From NCBI GenBank assembly GCA_037576215.1, contig JBANDB010000003.1:1798001-1862000 (forward strand): 64,000 nt of DNA. The letters are read 5' to 3'. Positions 45,278 to 57,414 of this stretch are shown here, piece after piece; positions within the stretch are counted from its first letter, which is position 1; each line of letters starts with the position of its first letter. The notes below the pieces were generated by a model. That model made no database searches and was not told the DNA's origin. It was given only the letters and a program-made list of their open reading frames with translations. Made by a program: the position numbers and the translations under genes. Source of the DNA: Armillaria gallica (taxonomy: Eukaryota; Basidiomycota; Agaricomycetes; Agaricales; Physalacriaceae).

Positions 45278-48200
45278 AGATTGTATCACGTAGTGATCAT
45301 CCAGAATTGGTCGTTATATACTTCAAATGTCACCAAATTAATCATCTGCGTCCGTTGGTTCGTGGGTCTTCGTGGGCAAAAATCGATAAATATAGGCAGA
45401 TCGTTAGGAAGGAGATCGCGCCTGAAAGTACCCTAAACTGAAAGAAGCCAGACATTGCGACATTTGCCATGTAAGGTCATGTCCGCTGCTGACAAAGCTG
45501 ACAAAGCTTGCGTAAAAGCGCTGACGAGTGGTGGGTCCTTGCATATCGAGCGTTTTTTTCTCAAGGTGATCTATTGATTAGGCCGCCCAGAAAGCCATCC
45601 GATTGTGATGGCCAAATTCTTGTGACAGGAGCCTGTCTCATGGCTGTCTTTCGATTCCGGTTTATTTTAACAAAATGCATTCGCTGGTAGTCTCGACTCT
45701 CATCAGATCCTTCTGTTAGATAGATCAAGTATTGACGCACATAAATGTATAGGTATTTCCTGGTATTTTCTCAAGTCGCCTCAAGCTTTAGTAGGGTCGG
45801 GTGCCCTTTGACAGGTCATGGCCTGTCGTGGCGCGATAATCTAGCCCCTTGATAATACGATCAGTCAGACGCAGTAACTCAGCCAAACGCTGCTTATCAA
45901 CCGTTTCGTCAGATGAATTGTAAATCAGAATTACAACTCTTCGTAATCTGGATTCATGGTGCAGCTTTTTTTGACCGAGATTGACCGGCGTTGATCGCTA
46001 TCAAAAACGCCACGACACATTACCCCCATCTTAAAATAATACGTCCAACGATAACAAGGGTGTTGATCGGAACTGCTGGAGCCAAGGCTAACCTGGGCTA
46101 ACTAGGATAGTACAATGAATACACACGGTTGTCGTTACCAGAAGATACATAATACATACCAAGTTCATATGAAGGTGTGACCAATTCGACAATTGCGGAC
46201 CTCAAATAACCAGAGCCGCCTTTGCCCCTGCCGCAGGTTGACTACTCATTTCAACAGAACTACACATTAAGGTCTGCGCGATCGATCCTGTCCAAGGGAG
46301 GTGTTTGCGTCTGAGAGGGAGATGTCTATTATCGACAGCGCTGACGATGAAGGTTCAGACACTTCTCAGAGGCAGAGAGACTCTCGGCGACATTCTTCGA
46401 GGGGTCTCAGAATGAATGATGTGCGATCGTTCTCGGATCGCGTCAATGTGCCACATCCGTCATATCCGGAGTTTGCACGCCCGCTAGAAAGTACTAGAAT
46501 TGAAACCCGTCCAAACTATTAAGGAAGCCTACATCTGAGCGGCGATGAGAGAAAGTCGGAGAGGGAAGAAAGCGTCATAGATGGTAAAACAAAGCTTGGA
46601 CTCAAAGATCAACATTGACCGTGGCATACAAAGATCAGATATAAGGTGCATCATGCCTACAATTGGTAGCCATGAGCCACGATGCAATTCTCTAGATCGG
46701 CGAACTCTGCGTTACCGTAATGGTCCCCATACGTCGACCCTGAGCTCGAAGCGTATTTCTGCGCAACCCATGCGCGTGCATCCGAATCAGCGACGATTCA
46801 GACACGGATGTCTTTGACATATCAATGGGCATGGTTGGGTAACGCCGCACGCGAAGGCATCACCGGACCTCAGCAGTAAAAAATTGTGTTTAATGATGGA
46901 TACAGGTTCCCTCGCCTGACCGACGGCCGTCCAACCCTTGCGATTTATTGCCTTCAATTATTGTACTTGGTGCCGCTCGAGACCTCGGGGAACAGGCGGA
47001 GGAGCAAGTCGATTTGGCATGCGGTTCACGATTGGTAAAGCAGGAGCAGTGCTAGTCTATACATACAGGACCTAGAGAGGTCTGAGCTAACAAAGATGGT
47101 TTATATCGCGACAAATACTCACCGGCCAGCTTCCATGAATATCGATGTCATCCATACCGGAGTTCTTTTTCCCAACGCGGCATAAACTTTGCACGACGCG
47201 AGCTCAGTAGAGAGGGAAACACCCCGTTGTCCCAACCGTTCAGTGAATTGTGATGATTCCACTTGTACATGCCAAAAAGGTGATACAAAGCGCCGACCAA
47301 TTTGAAAGGCGTTATGAGTCTGAGACACCGAGATGTTTGGCCTATGATTTGCCAAATGGAATAATCGGGGTATCCTGGGTATGTGCGAGGTACAAAGTGT
47401 GACCGCGGAAAGCGCGAGAGAAAACATCCCACCCAGGTAAATCCTGATTCCTGGTTTGCAGGCTGATTCCAGAATAGCGGGAAATGGGAATGGGAAGAAA
47501 CTGCCAATAGCGTTCGTATTCATTAATCAATGATTCCCTCTAGAAGGATGATGTTTTGGTCATCAGGGCAAAAAGAGAGAAGGATATACTCACGCTTAGC
47601 GCCTGTCGTGACCTAGTCCGTTATGCCCTGAGCGGCAAATCGCCTGTTAAGATCACGGTAATTGCCCAACAGTCTCTGTTTACCGCCGGTAACAGAATTC
47701 TTCGTAGCAAATCATGTGGTGGTGGTTGGGTACGTTGAGTGCGGAGATCGAAGCAGCAAAGAAGCCGCTGCTTTTTGGACGCTTCATCCATGGCTAGCGC
47801 TCTGGCAGCACTACGCTGAGAAAGATGTTTTCGAGACGATTTTATGAGCTTATCGAGCTCGAACCATAATTATCGCTGCTCTACTTCTGGACGATCAACA
47901 GGCCTGGACATCAAAAACACGGTTGTTGCATACTCAGCTTCCGAAGAAACCACTAAGAGCGAGCAGACGCCAAGGACTCCGGGGGTGTTCGTCTGACATT
48001 TCCGGTCTGAAAGAAATACGCAAAAGAGAAATGGTAGCAGTACATGTACAAATTTGAATATCTGATACAGAAAGCTGCACCTTTAGGAGAATGGTCCTTT
48101 CTCTTTGAAGAAAAAAACTCTCACCTTGTCATGACTCAGGTCGCACCATCAGGTAAAGCAACGGTAATGTGTCCTCATGATCGATCCCCAAAGCTGTCCT

Positions 48201-48751
48201 CCTGCTCTTCGTCTTTGGCAGAGTTTCTCCCCTCAAGAAAAATCCATCGATCACCTAAGTAGTGATTTTGGATGCATATCAGCCATATTCCCAGGTTTGT
48301 GAGGTCATAGGCACATATGATAGGACGGTAGGTCAGGCCAGCAAATCTTGCATATCCGGGCTATCGATAGTACCGAGATAGACGATACAGACTCGGAGAA
48401 CGCGTCGAAGACATAGTAGCTGGCTGGCTGACTAAGCTACGGAAGACCACGGAAATATGCGAGATGTGGCCCTAGGTGCCTGTCACTACTCAGCACTACT
48501 CAGAAGAAAAAAGAAAAGAAAAAGAAGAAAAAATCGTTCATCATACATCATGTTATGGTACTATAAGATGAATCGGCCAAACATCATGCATCACGACACG
48601 CACGGGGGTGTCGCGTAGGTACATATGGTTTCAGGAAATCTGTGTACACCCAAAAAGCAAGGTGGAGATAGAATCAAGAAATATTGTCGCCGTCCTCAAC
48701 GTTGGTACATTGACTGTCACAACAGAACAAACCAGTCCATGGCCATGCTAC
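45278..48751. other. Intergenic, 3.5 kb, no gene recognised
   Basis: Short frames near 46301-46522 (plus, Arg/Ser/Asp-rich) and 47119-47530 (minus, about 130 residues with overlapping alternatives) have no known motif and no good splice support. A purine-rich AAAGAAG tract lies at 48494-48532. The region may hold decayed mobile DNA, but no terminal repeats or transposase motifs are visible. Confidence 0.35.
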
Positions 48752-51700
48752 TCATACTCCAACATGCATAAAAGGCACCCACTTATGAAATGCTTGTTCC
48801 CCTACTTTCTCCCGGAGACGTGCGATCGCCCGATGAATAGCGTATGCAGCTGGTCTCTCCTCCGCCTCATTTTCCGTTCGCTCACCACCTTCTCTAGCCT
48901 CTAGAAGATAAGCGTAAACTTCATCGGCGACGACAGGTGCATCCGTATCACCAATTGACCACATCGTGGCAAACACAGTTCGATATCCGGCCATCAGCAT
49001 TCCTGCGGAAAGGTGGATGGCTTCTTCAGGCCGCTCAGTGTCTCCGGTGGCCGTTTGGCAGGCGGAGAGGAATGCAATCTCGGCCGAGTCGAAAGTGGTG
49101 GACATGATCCTTGCTAGTTCGAGCGCGCCATCGTGCAAGAGGAACGCACTCTTCGTGGGATCTCCTGACCTCTGAACACCGTGGCAAGCGAGGTGGCACC
49201 AGCTGTGCGTTTTCATACCTTCCAGTACTGCTTCTACGGTCCCCTTTTCGGCGTTGAGCCAGGTCAATGATATCCCACTATTGGCAACACGGCGCTTGAT
49301 TGTTTCGACCTCGCTAATCGTGCCGGGTAGAGAAGATTGTCCGGACGTAGATGGCTGTGAGACAGCGAGGATACTTGGTGAAGGACTTCGACACTTGTTT
49401 GTGGCGTTGATGAGAGCCGTCAAGGTTGGTGTGTACGATGATACGACATAGTCAAAGACTTTGTGCGGATTTGGCCCGTCATGCAGACCGGCTGCGTGGA
49501 GAGGGAGAAAAGCCAATGGTCCCGTCGCACACCAGGTGACAGACGGCAGTTTGATTCTGGACGAGCAATTCTGCTTGTCATTGAGTTTGGATGCGTTTAG
49601 AATGATACATCCTATAGATTATAGTTGATGTACATACCGTATAGGCAAGGTCACGGAGAACAGGTTCTACAACGCTGACCCATAACTGTTCAAGAACAGT
49701 CCTCATCGCAGAATTAGGATCACCCTTGTTCCCCAAGTACGGTCTGTCGGCGCGAAACTCAGAGCGTACTCGCAAGTGCTGCAAGGATTTCACCAGAGTA
49801 AGGTATAGGTTAGTCGCAGCCTTGTGCGAACAGTAGGAAAGAGGGACATGGCGGACTGTGGCCGAAACGCCCTGGCGAACTACGAACGCGTCGCAGCGGG
49901 ATGGATGGACATTGATGATGACCACGGTTCCAAAGCGAGCCGTTGAGACAAGTTCATGGACTGGTCTCGGCTGGAAGAATTGTTCGAACCCAGGGACACG
50001 ACGAGCCTCTGCAATCAATGCTTCGTAACGCTCAGCCAACCTGCGATGCATCTGTGCCTCTGATTCCTCTAGTGCTGGAGATGTCGGTAGATGGTTTGGC
50101 GCGCTTGCATTCTCTAACTGCTTCGATACTCCCTCCAACTCGCCGGCTAAATCTGGCCTCTCCGAGCGAAGATCGTCCACTGGAGTACGCAGGCGGAGGA
50201 GCTGACCCCACACTATTGATCTAGCTTGCTCCAGCCATTCGACAGCAAGATCCACTTTCTGCAAAATTATAGCCGCTGCTGCCGCCTCACTCGCCTCATC
50301 TCCTATAGCCAGGATCTCGTCATATCTCTGGGTAACACCAACTCCAAGCCACACAATGCGTGGGATTAGAGAAAGTGCCAGCTCATGAGCTTCGAGCGAA
50401 GGCTTGTTGTCATGCTCAAGCGATAACTTCGCCCACGTCCTGGCACTGTGGAATCGACTGGTCGGATTTCCGGATGTCGACTCCGCGCTGGCACGATAAT
50501 TCTCGAGCGACCGTGTGAGATCGCTGGGATCACGCACGAGTTGGAAGCGAGCGTACAGCGAGCGAGCAAGGTTTCCGTGAAATCCAGACGTGAAGGCATG
50601 TCCATCTGGTGCAGAAGATACGGCCTGGTCGAGGAAATGTACGGCACGGTCGATATCTTCTGGGCGACGTGAATGATCAAAGCGGGCGTGGAAGGCATTG
50701 CCGAGATTGTTAAGGTAGCCTGACCTGTCCGAATGATTGACGTCCAAAAGGCCGACGGCTTTCTCCATCATGACTACGGCACTATCGGCGTCGGCGGGAT
50801 CTTCAAACTGCTCGAAGCGGGTAAATAGCGAACCACCGAGGTCACTCAAGAAACGAGGTTTGAAGCCGTGGTCGTCTGGAGTGATTGCCACAGCTCTCTC
50901 TCGAAAAGACACAGAGAGGTCAATGTCGGGGCGTGCTTTTGTGCTCTTGAATTTGGTGAGGTATGATCCTCCGAGGTACGCGAAACGTCCAGGAGCGTCT
51001 GGATGATCTTCTGGCGTGATTGCCACTGCAATCTCCAGGATGGAGAGAGCCTTGTCGATATCGGAAGGAATACGCAGACGGTCAAACCTCGTGAGGAAAC
51101 AACACCCCAAGTTACTCAACCGGCCTGGCATGTCTGCATGGTCATCCTGCGTTTGGTCAACGGCCTTTTCTCGAAGCAAGACAGCCTTGTCGATGTCGCG
51201 CAGCTCTCCCAGGTGCATGAACCGAGTCAGGTATACCCCTCCCAGGTTAGTGAGAACAGCGGGGTTAGAGACGTGATCGTCTGGGGTGAGGGAAAGTGAT
51301 TGCTCCAAGGCATCGATGGAGCGGTTCAAGTGCTCGAGGTCTCCGGAGCGCTCGAACTGTGCCAAGTATGCTCCTCCGACATTACTGAGACACTCAGCCT
51401 TGGGAAGATTGCCGGGGGAGAGTAATACTGCGTCTTGCAAGTTGTCGATGGCGTGGTTGATGTCCTCAACTTTTGATGATCGTACAAAGCGTCGGAGATA
51501 TGCGGTCCCCAAGTCGCTGAGGTGGTCCGCACGGTCAACGTGATGGTCGGGAGTGAGGCGAACCGCCATGTTCAAAACGTCGATGGCGCGGTCCAAATCG
51601 GAAAGGACTCCCCGAGCACCAAAGCGAGCGAGGAGGGAAATTCCGAGATTCTTGTATCGCTTGTGCTTTTCTGGATGGCCAGTCGGAGTCAATGCGAGAG

Positions 51701-52410
51701 CTTCGTCCTGAAGAGAGACCGCTCTGTCCGTATCGGCCGCATCTCCTAGCGACTCAAACCTGGTGAGGAATGTACCACCGAGGTTGCTGAGGAAGGTTGC
51801 TCTACTGACATGTCCGTCCGTCGTGAGCCCCACCGCCTGCTCTAGAGACGAGATTGCTTGGTTTATATCATTTATATCTCCCGATTGTTTGAATCGAGAA
51901 GAGTAAGCGCTCCCGAGGTTGCTGAGACGTCCTGGTTTTCTGGCATCGTTCGCTGGAGTAATTGCGATGGTGAGCTCCAGATTCGTGATGGCGCCATTGA
52001 GGTCAGAGATGTTGCCCAACGCCTGATATCGAGCGAGAAAGGCGCTACCGAGGTTATTGAGGCGGCTAGAGATGTCGGGATGGTCGTCGGGCGTCAGCGC
52101 CACCGCTTCTTCCAAGTCGCTAATCGCCTGGTTCACGTCTGGAAGAGCTCCCAATTGTACGAACCGGGCGAGGTGCGACGTTCCCCTACAATTGAGCTCA
52201 TCACTGGCCAATACCTAGACGAACGAGTTCCCCCCAATCAGTCAAGTTTAAAGATAAAGTACCGCGAACCTTCCATCGGAGATGTCCAAAGCCATTGTCC
52301 TGCTGTTGAACTGGGGGAATCGAAGAGTGTTCCATGCGCACCCTGGTAATACGGTCGAGTCTTTTTGCCTCGTCAGGAGCGCAAACAGTAGAAAAGAAAA
52401 ACGCATCCAA
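48752..52410 (-). CDS. TPR-repeat protein with C-terminal CHAT (caspase-HetF-associated with TPRs) protease domain
   Basis: A long repeat region (about 52200-50450) has some 13 units of about 45 residues of the form LGxxxLxRFxxxGxxxDxxxAIxxLExAVxLTPDxH, a TPR-like superhelix. A linker leads to the CHAT domain, whose start spans an intron (about 49640-49576, GTATGT...GCAG) and continues GPLAFLPLHAAGLHD. The caspase-like catalytic pair is visible: histidine in CHLACHG (about 49182-49203) and cysteine in FLSACQTATG (about 49046-49075). The C-terminus is HKWVPFMHVGV. The 5' end is less sure: an exon 52410-52264 ending GHLRWK can be joined in frame by a 57-nt intron to VLASDELN. CHAT proteases in bacteria and fungi are linked to immune-type cell death. 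About 1,160 residues. Confidence 0.85.
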
Positions 52411-53297
52411 CCTCTTTACATCGAGCTCAGTATTTATGTGTGATTAGACTTGTTTACCACTGGGCAAAGGGCAAGGAAGCAATGGACAAGAGTCACCACG
52501 GACGTCACTGCTTGCTCCGGTTCTCCAAAAATAACCAAGCACCCATAGCTTTATAGAAAGAGTTATCAAAGCGCAATTCTGACTTATATAGATTCATGCA
52601 GACGCGAGCCGCAGGTTGGTGTCTGCGCTATTCGTGTAGCAGAATGACCCCTACGGTGGTAACAAGCACGCAAGGCGTCGTTATCCTTTGGGTATCCCTT
52701 TCAACTTGTATCAGAGTTCTGCAGCTTGCATGCGCTGGCAAACAGATATATCACAAGAGAAACAAACTGACCTCAGTGATGCTGCCATGTATCACGTCCT
52801 CATGATTTTCTTCGTCATCTGGCAGAAGACCCGTGCGCAAATGCGTGTATCGAGAACTGGATGGAGCTTGTGCCATTGGCGGGGATGGTAAGCAAATCAC
52901 GAGGATCGAAGTACTGGTGAAGGAGTTGACCGCCATCGTACGCGTTTGGTTACGAGTATGCCCTGGTAGAGAGCCATGAGCACTCAGCACATAACTGTAT
53001 AAGTTCACCCATTTTCAAACTCCAAAAGGGGTGTCTTCCGTATCCAAGCCTGCTGGTACGGTTCAGACCAGCATACCCACCGGTGATCTGGTTTTGCGGT
53101 CCTCGCTGAGGATGAGGTCTCTCCTCATTTCAAGCGACAGACCGTTGATTTTCGGATACCTTCCAGATCTACACCCGCAAGAATCCAGTCATCTTGGAGG
53201 CCGATTTTTTCCAGCATCAAACTACGAAGTGGAGGCATGTTAAAACACGATAAATGGTCTAGAGTTACAAAATTACAGACCACGGTATAACGACTGC
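52411..53297. other. Intergenic, 0.9 kb, no gene recognised
   Basis: Two minus-strand genes flank it. It presumably contains the promoter of the CHAT gene and the 3' region of the ubiquitin-fusion gene. No motifs of note. Confidence 0.35.
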
Positions 53298-54237
53298 TTA
53301 TAAGTCAATGTAACCCTTGATTGTCTGAACAATGGACTGAAGAGCATCGTAAGAAGCGTTCGAGGTAATGTCTGAGTTCCAACAATACAGGTCCGTGGAC
53401 CTCAAAGAGCTCGCTTCGGCCACATCCCTTACAGGGTGACCACCGTTGTTGGACATGCCTTTCAAGGCGTAGGATGCCCTCCACTTTTTCCCAATCGCAG
53501 AAATAGCATACGATCGATCCAAATGCTGATTAGTAGGCCCAATCTCATCGAGGCATTGAATGACTTGGATGATCGCACCATCTCGCCCCGAATCCAAGCG
53601 GAAGTCCGACGGGGGCTTGATCTCAACAAGTTGAAGCAGCAAGGGACGCCGGTGAAACTCGATAAAAAAGCAATCACAAAGTCGGCCGCTTTTCTGTTGT
53701 CTGAGATGACACATTGTGGACTGACATCGAAGCCGTCGGTCGAAGGGAACCAATAATTCAAGATCTTGTTGTACAAAGGGTGAAATTTCGCTTCGATGGT
53801 CTCGTTGCCGTTGTTCAGTTCAGCGGCTTTAGTTAAAATATATTGCGGGTAGCGACCGCCGCGGAGACGAAGCATTACATAAAATGTCAGTTGTATGGGC
53901 ATGATGCAGTCGTAGCGTACCCAGATGAACAGTCGACTCCTTCAGGATATTGTAATCAGAATGTGTGTGATCATCATCCAGTTGTTTCCCAGCGAAAATG
54001 AGCCCTGTCATGTTGCATCAGTGCCACAAATCCACCTACGAGATGATAATTTGAAGAGTATACGTTGTTGGTCTGGAGGATTGTAAAATATTGTGAGCAA
54101 CGAAGACTCCGGACAAGGCGATGTTGAACGCACTTTTCCTTATTCTGGACCTTGGCTTTGATGTTGTCAATAGTGTCAGAGGACTCAGCCTCAAGAATAA
54201 CCGTCTTCCCAGTCAAAGTCTTCACAAAGAGCTGCAT
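53298..54237 (-). pseudogene. Ubiquitin fused to a putative PD-(D/E)XK nuclease-like domain, with several breaks
   Basis: The N-terminal part is a clear ubiquitin: it starts [19 protein letters not shown] and later shows [11 protein letters not shown] and [12 protein letters not shown], then LRLRGG. After the double glycine it does not end but continues into a roughly 180-residue domain with AKFHPLYNKILNYWF, ADFVIAF and LVEIKPPSD. The D...ExK spacing suggests a restriction-endonuclease-like fold. Breaks: the first intron (GTGCGT donor) has no AG acceptor at the expected place near 54084, a second intron (GTACGC donor) has AA where AG is expected near 53876, and the frame changes at a six-A run at 53664-53669 (plus strand). 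The architecture recalls Crinkler/CR-type effectors, whose headers are ubiquitin-like and whose ends can be nucleases; that is inference. It could be a recent pseudogene. Confidence 0.65.
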
Positions 54238-55277
54238 TGTGGTGGATGGGAGTTGAGCTCGAGCCCTTGCTCTGATTGGCTGCTTTTATTTGCGACGCTT
54301 TGTTGCCAAGCCGCCGAAATTGCGCGCGCCTCTCGTTCCATCCACTCACTGGCACTTAAATTATCGACTGAGCAGCCTCGTCATCTCAGGTTGGACTGTT
54401 TAAGCGTACGCTCAACCTGGTACAAAAACTCGACTTGAAATATATGCCCGACGATTGGCAGCTTCGCCTGATCTGCGACAATACTGTATAATTACGATCA
54501 CAGCGAATGACCTGTGACCTGTGACACCCCTGGACCTTATCGAATGAACGAATGCAGGTGTTGGGACTGTGACATTCGTGAAAAGTCCGAATGATTTTCT
54601 TATCCGAATAGAATATTTACCCAATATGCAACCAAATATCGGCATACATTAAGGATGTAATGACACAAAAAGAGTAAAATAGGGCGAAAATACAGAATTT
54701 TGACACTTTTTGCGTAAATAAGGTACTTTTTTGGGACTTGTGACCCCCAAACCTATCCGAATGAGGCCTTCGGACGTGTGACAGGTGGTTATTTTACGAA
54801 TACGAATGAGGCCTCTGGACATGTGACATTCGTACTGAACGTAATTATACAGTAACCTGACTCCTGGCTCCGCCGTGTATGATACTAGGGCAAGGTCGCT
54901 CTTGACTTCAACGAATACTTTCCCTTGCCATCTACATATAACTCCTCACTCGAAACTACATCCAGACTGCCTTGTACTTGTAAACGGCGAGGCTTGGACC
55001 TCTCGTACTTTGTAGGGAATCCATGAAACCTTCAGATTTCGGGGAGTCGAAGTGGAAATAAGATAGAATTACTGTCCATATTCTGGAGCAGTGGCTGCGG
55101 TGGCTCTGGTAGCTGCAGCTTGGCCTCAGGCGCCAAATGGCCGGCCCTGAGGAAGAACACGACCACGTGGATGTGATTGTGTGACTCCTTGGATTAACAT
55201 CGAGCGTGTCCTCAAGAGTAGACAGTCTCCTTCTCTCCTCCTCACCTTGCCTTATTGTCCCTCAAGCCTCACCCGCC
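54238..55277. other. Intergenic, about 1 kb, with short repeated motifs
   Basis: Between 54500 and 54850 there are several imperfect copies of a motif like GAATGAGGCCTCTGGACATG and of GTGACATTCG, spaced irregularly in AT-rich sequence. No gene is seen. Promoters of the ubiquitin-fusion gene (minus) and FunK1 gene (plus) lie here. Confidence 0.4.
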
Positions 55278-57414
55278 ATGCCATCTACCCGTGACTCGTC
55301 GCACGGAACTACTTCTGTGGCATCCAGCGCATCATCTTCTCTCGAATCCAGAACGGGCAAAAGGGACTTTGAAGATTGGGGCTTGTCTATTGAAGACCAT
55401 TGGATCGGTCCCGTACCATTGGATCGATTCCTCTCTACGTTACTATCCGTTGAAACTACACCCCCGTTGGATAACTATTTCAAGACTTAATTTTCGATTC
55501 CCCACGAATGCTCAAACAAAGATGACGTGAGACTACGACTGGTGAGCTTACCGGAATGCATTCTTAATATGCAAAAGCTGACACGCTGAATAGCATGAGC
55601 GAGTAACGGCCTACGTCGCTACGATTACGAGTAATTACGAAAGTGGACTACCTACATTTATTCATGTCACTGAATACAACAGCTGCGACCTCTATATCGC
55701 CGATGATCCCGAACAGCTCCTCCTCGATTGGCTGTTTGTCGATGAAGATCCATTCAGAGACCCCCTCCCCTCGACGTCCTACACTGATGATCAAAAGACG
55801 GCATAGATTATTACGTCCACTAATGCTGTCTCTACTCGGGGCCACATCATTGAACGCGCGGCTAATATCTGCGCACTTCAACATAGACTACACCTCTTTT
55901 CCGTGCTTGTGGGCACAACCACCGCGCGTTTTTTCCGTTGGGATCGCGGTTCTGCCTTGGTTTCGCGCTCCTTACCCTATCGCTATGATCCTCATCTATT
56001 CGAGTTTCTATCGCAGTTTGTTAGGCTAGCGCCAGAAGTGATGGGTATCGACCCTACCGATTCTGTAACATCAAAGGCAGAAGAAGACTTTGGCGCGCGG
56101 CCCTTCACGAGTATCTAGATGACACCGTCACGCGCTTGCTTCTCAAAATCATGGTCTCTGATACTGAGGGGAATGGATGTGAAGTTATTGTTGGGCCACC
56201 TGTAATGCAGCGTTCCGTTGTCGGCGGGTGTACGTCTGGGTCTCCGGCGTATGATCCTGCCGCCCACATTCTCGGTTTCTTGAAGGATAGCTGGCGCGAC
56301 GAGCTCTCGCATGGACGGGAATCGGAGTTCATTAGAACTCTAAACAAATATTATATTCCCCGTGTCCCAACTTTAATTTATAGTGGAGATGTATGTGGCG
56401 ATGCTCATGCAACCAAAGACCATGAACACGCCGCCGCATCATGGAACTGTGGGTCTGACAAGATTACTGTTCGACGTCAGCACAGAAATTTTACCAAAGA
56501 GATTGGCAAGCGACTTTCAACATTTCGCTCCGGGGAGCACCTTCTTGAGGTGGCGTTACAGGCATCAATAGGTGAGCGCTAAATGTCAAAGTTGATATCT
56601 ACTGACGGGAGATGTCACAGCTCACCCAGGCGCATACGAAAAGTGCCATTTTCTTCATCGCGATGTTAGTGGTGGCAACATCCTTATCCTCCCCAACGGA
56701 GAGGGTATGCTCAATGACTGGGACCTTGCCATCAACGTTGACAGTCCTGAAAAAGACCCCCGCCAGGTCACCCGAACGGTGAAGAATTAGTTTCTTGTTA
56801 TTGATTAAGGGTTCTAATTTGCTCGCATAGGGTACCTGGAGATATATATCCACCATGCTACTCGAGAATCCACTGAAAGCAAACGACCTTCAAGATGATT
56901 TAGAATCATTTGTCCATGTCGTCATGTACCACGACCTTCGTTACGTTCAGCATAACAAGGTCGCCGAACTCCCCGACCCCCTACGTCAGATATACGACTT
57001 GGCCTTGCCGCACTGGAGCGGAGATGCTCAGGGAGGTCATGGCAAGCGACCGCAGGACTCACCGTTCTAGGCCATGATTTCTCTTTTACACTATCCACCC
57101 CCCTGAACTCGTGGTTCGCTTGGTCTATGCTGCTAGCCTACGAGTGGGTCTAGTATTGTGATGGTCTGGTGGTACTCCCGGGTTGTCCAAAGAGAGACGT
57201 GCTGTATCCGGAGAAGATGCAGTCTCATGAGGGTCTACTCAGAGTGTGGAGGAGGGTTTTGAATGATATGCCGTGGCCTGAGGATGACCCGCCATACGAC
57301 CAGTTGAGCCCTCAGCCACCGCCGACCGATACCACCCCACGGAGGTCTTCAAGCAAACGTGAGCCGGAAGCAGATCTTCTAGCTAGCAATAAGCGGAGGA
57401 AAGTTGGCGAATAG
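55278..57414 (+). pseudogene. FunK1-type fungal protein kinase, disrupted
   Basis: Recognisable FunK1 blocks in order: the serine-rich start MPSTRDSSHGTT, LHLFSVLVGTTTARFFRWDRG, HEYLDDTVTR, a catalytic loop HFLHRDVSGGNILIL (about 56645-56690), the DFG-equivalent LNDWDLAI, then GTWRYISTMLLENP and LQDDLESFVHVVMYHDLRY. The intron 56571-56620 (ending CACAG) and another ending CATAG at 56830 splice in frame. The frame is broken by TAA at 55488-55490, TAG at 55804-55806 and a one-base shift near 56090 between KAEEDF and the HEYLDD block. The tail ends with a basic motif (NKRRKVGE). The catalytic part could be expressed only from an internal start. An upstream in-frame ATG at 55206 exists. Confidence 0.7.

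Noticed and set aside
47119..47530. Two overlapping minus-strand frames of 119-134 residues
   Set aside because: No recognisable motif and no convincing splice borders; not enough to call a gene.
51858..52349. Plus-strand frames over the TPR-CHAT gene (also 49943-50224 and 50737-51299)
   Set aside because: They overlap the strongly supported repeat-coding strand and repeat with its period; shadows.
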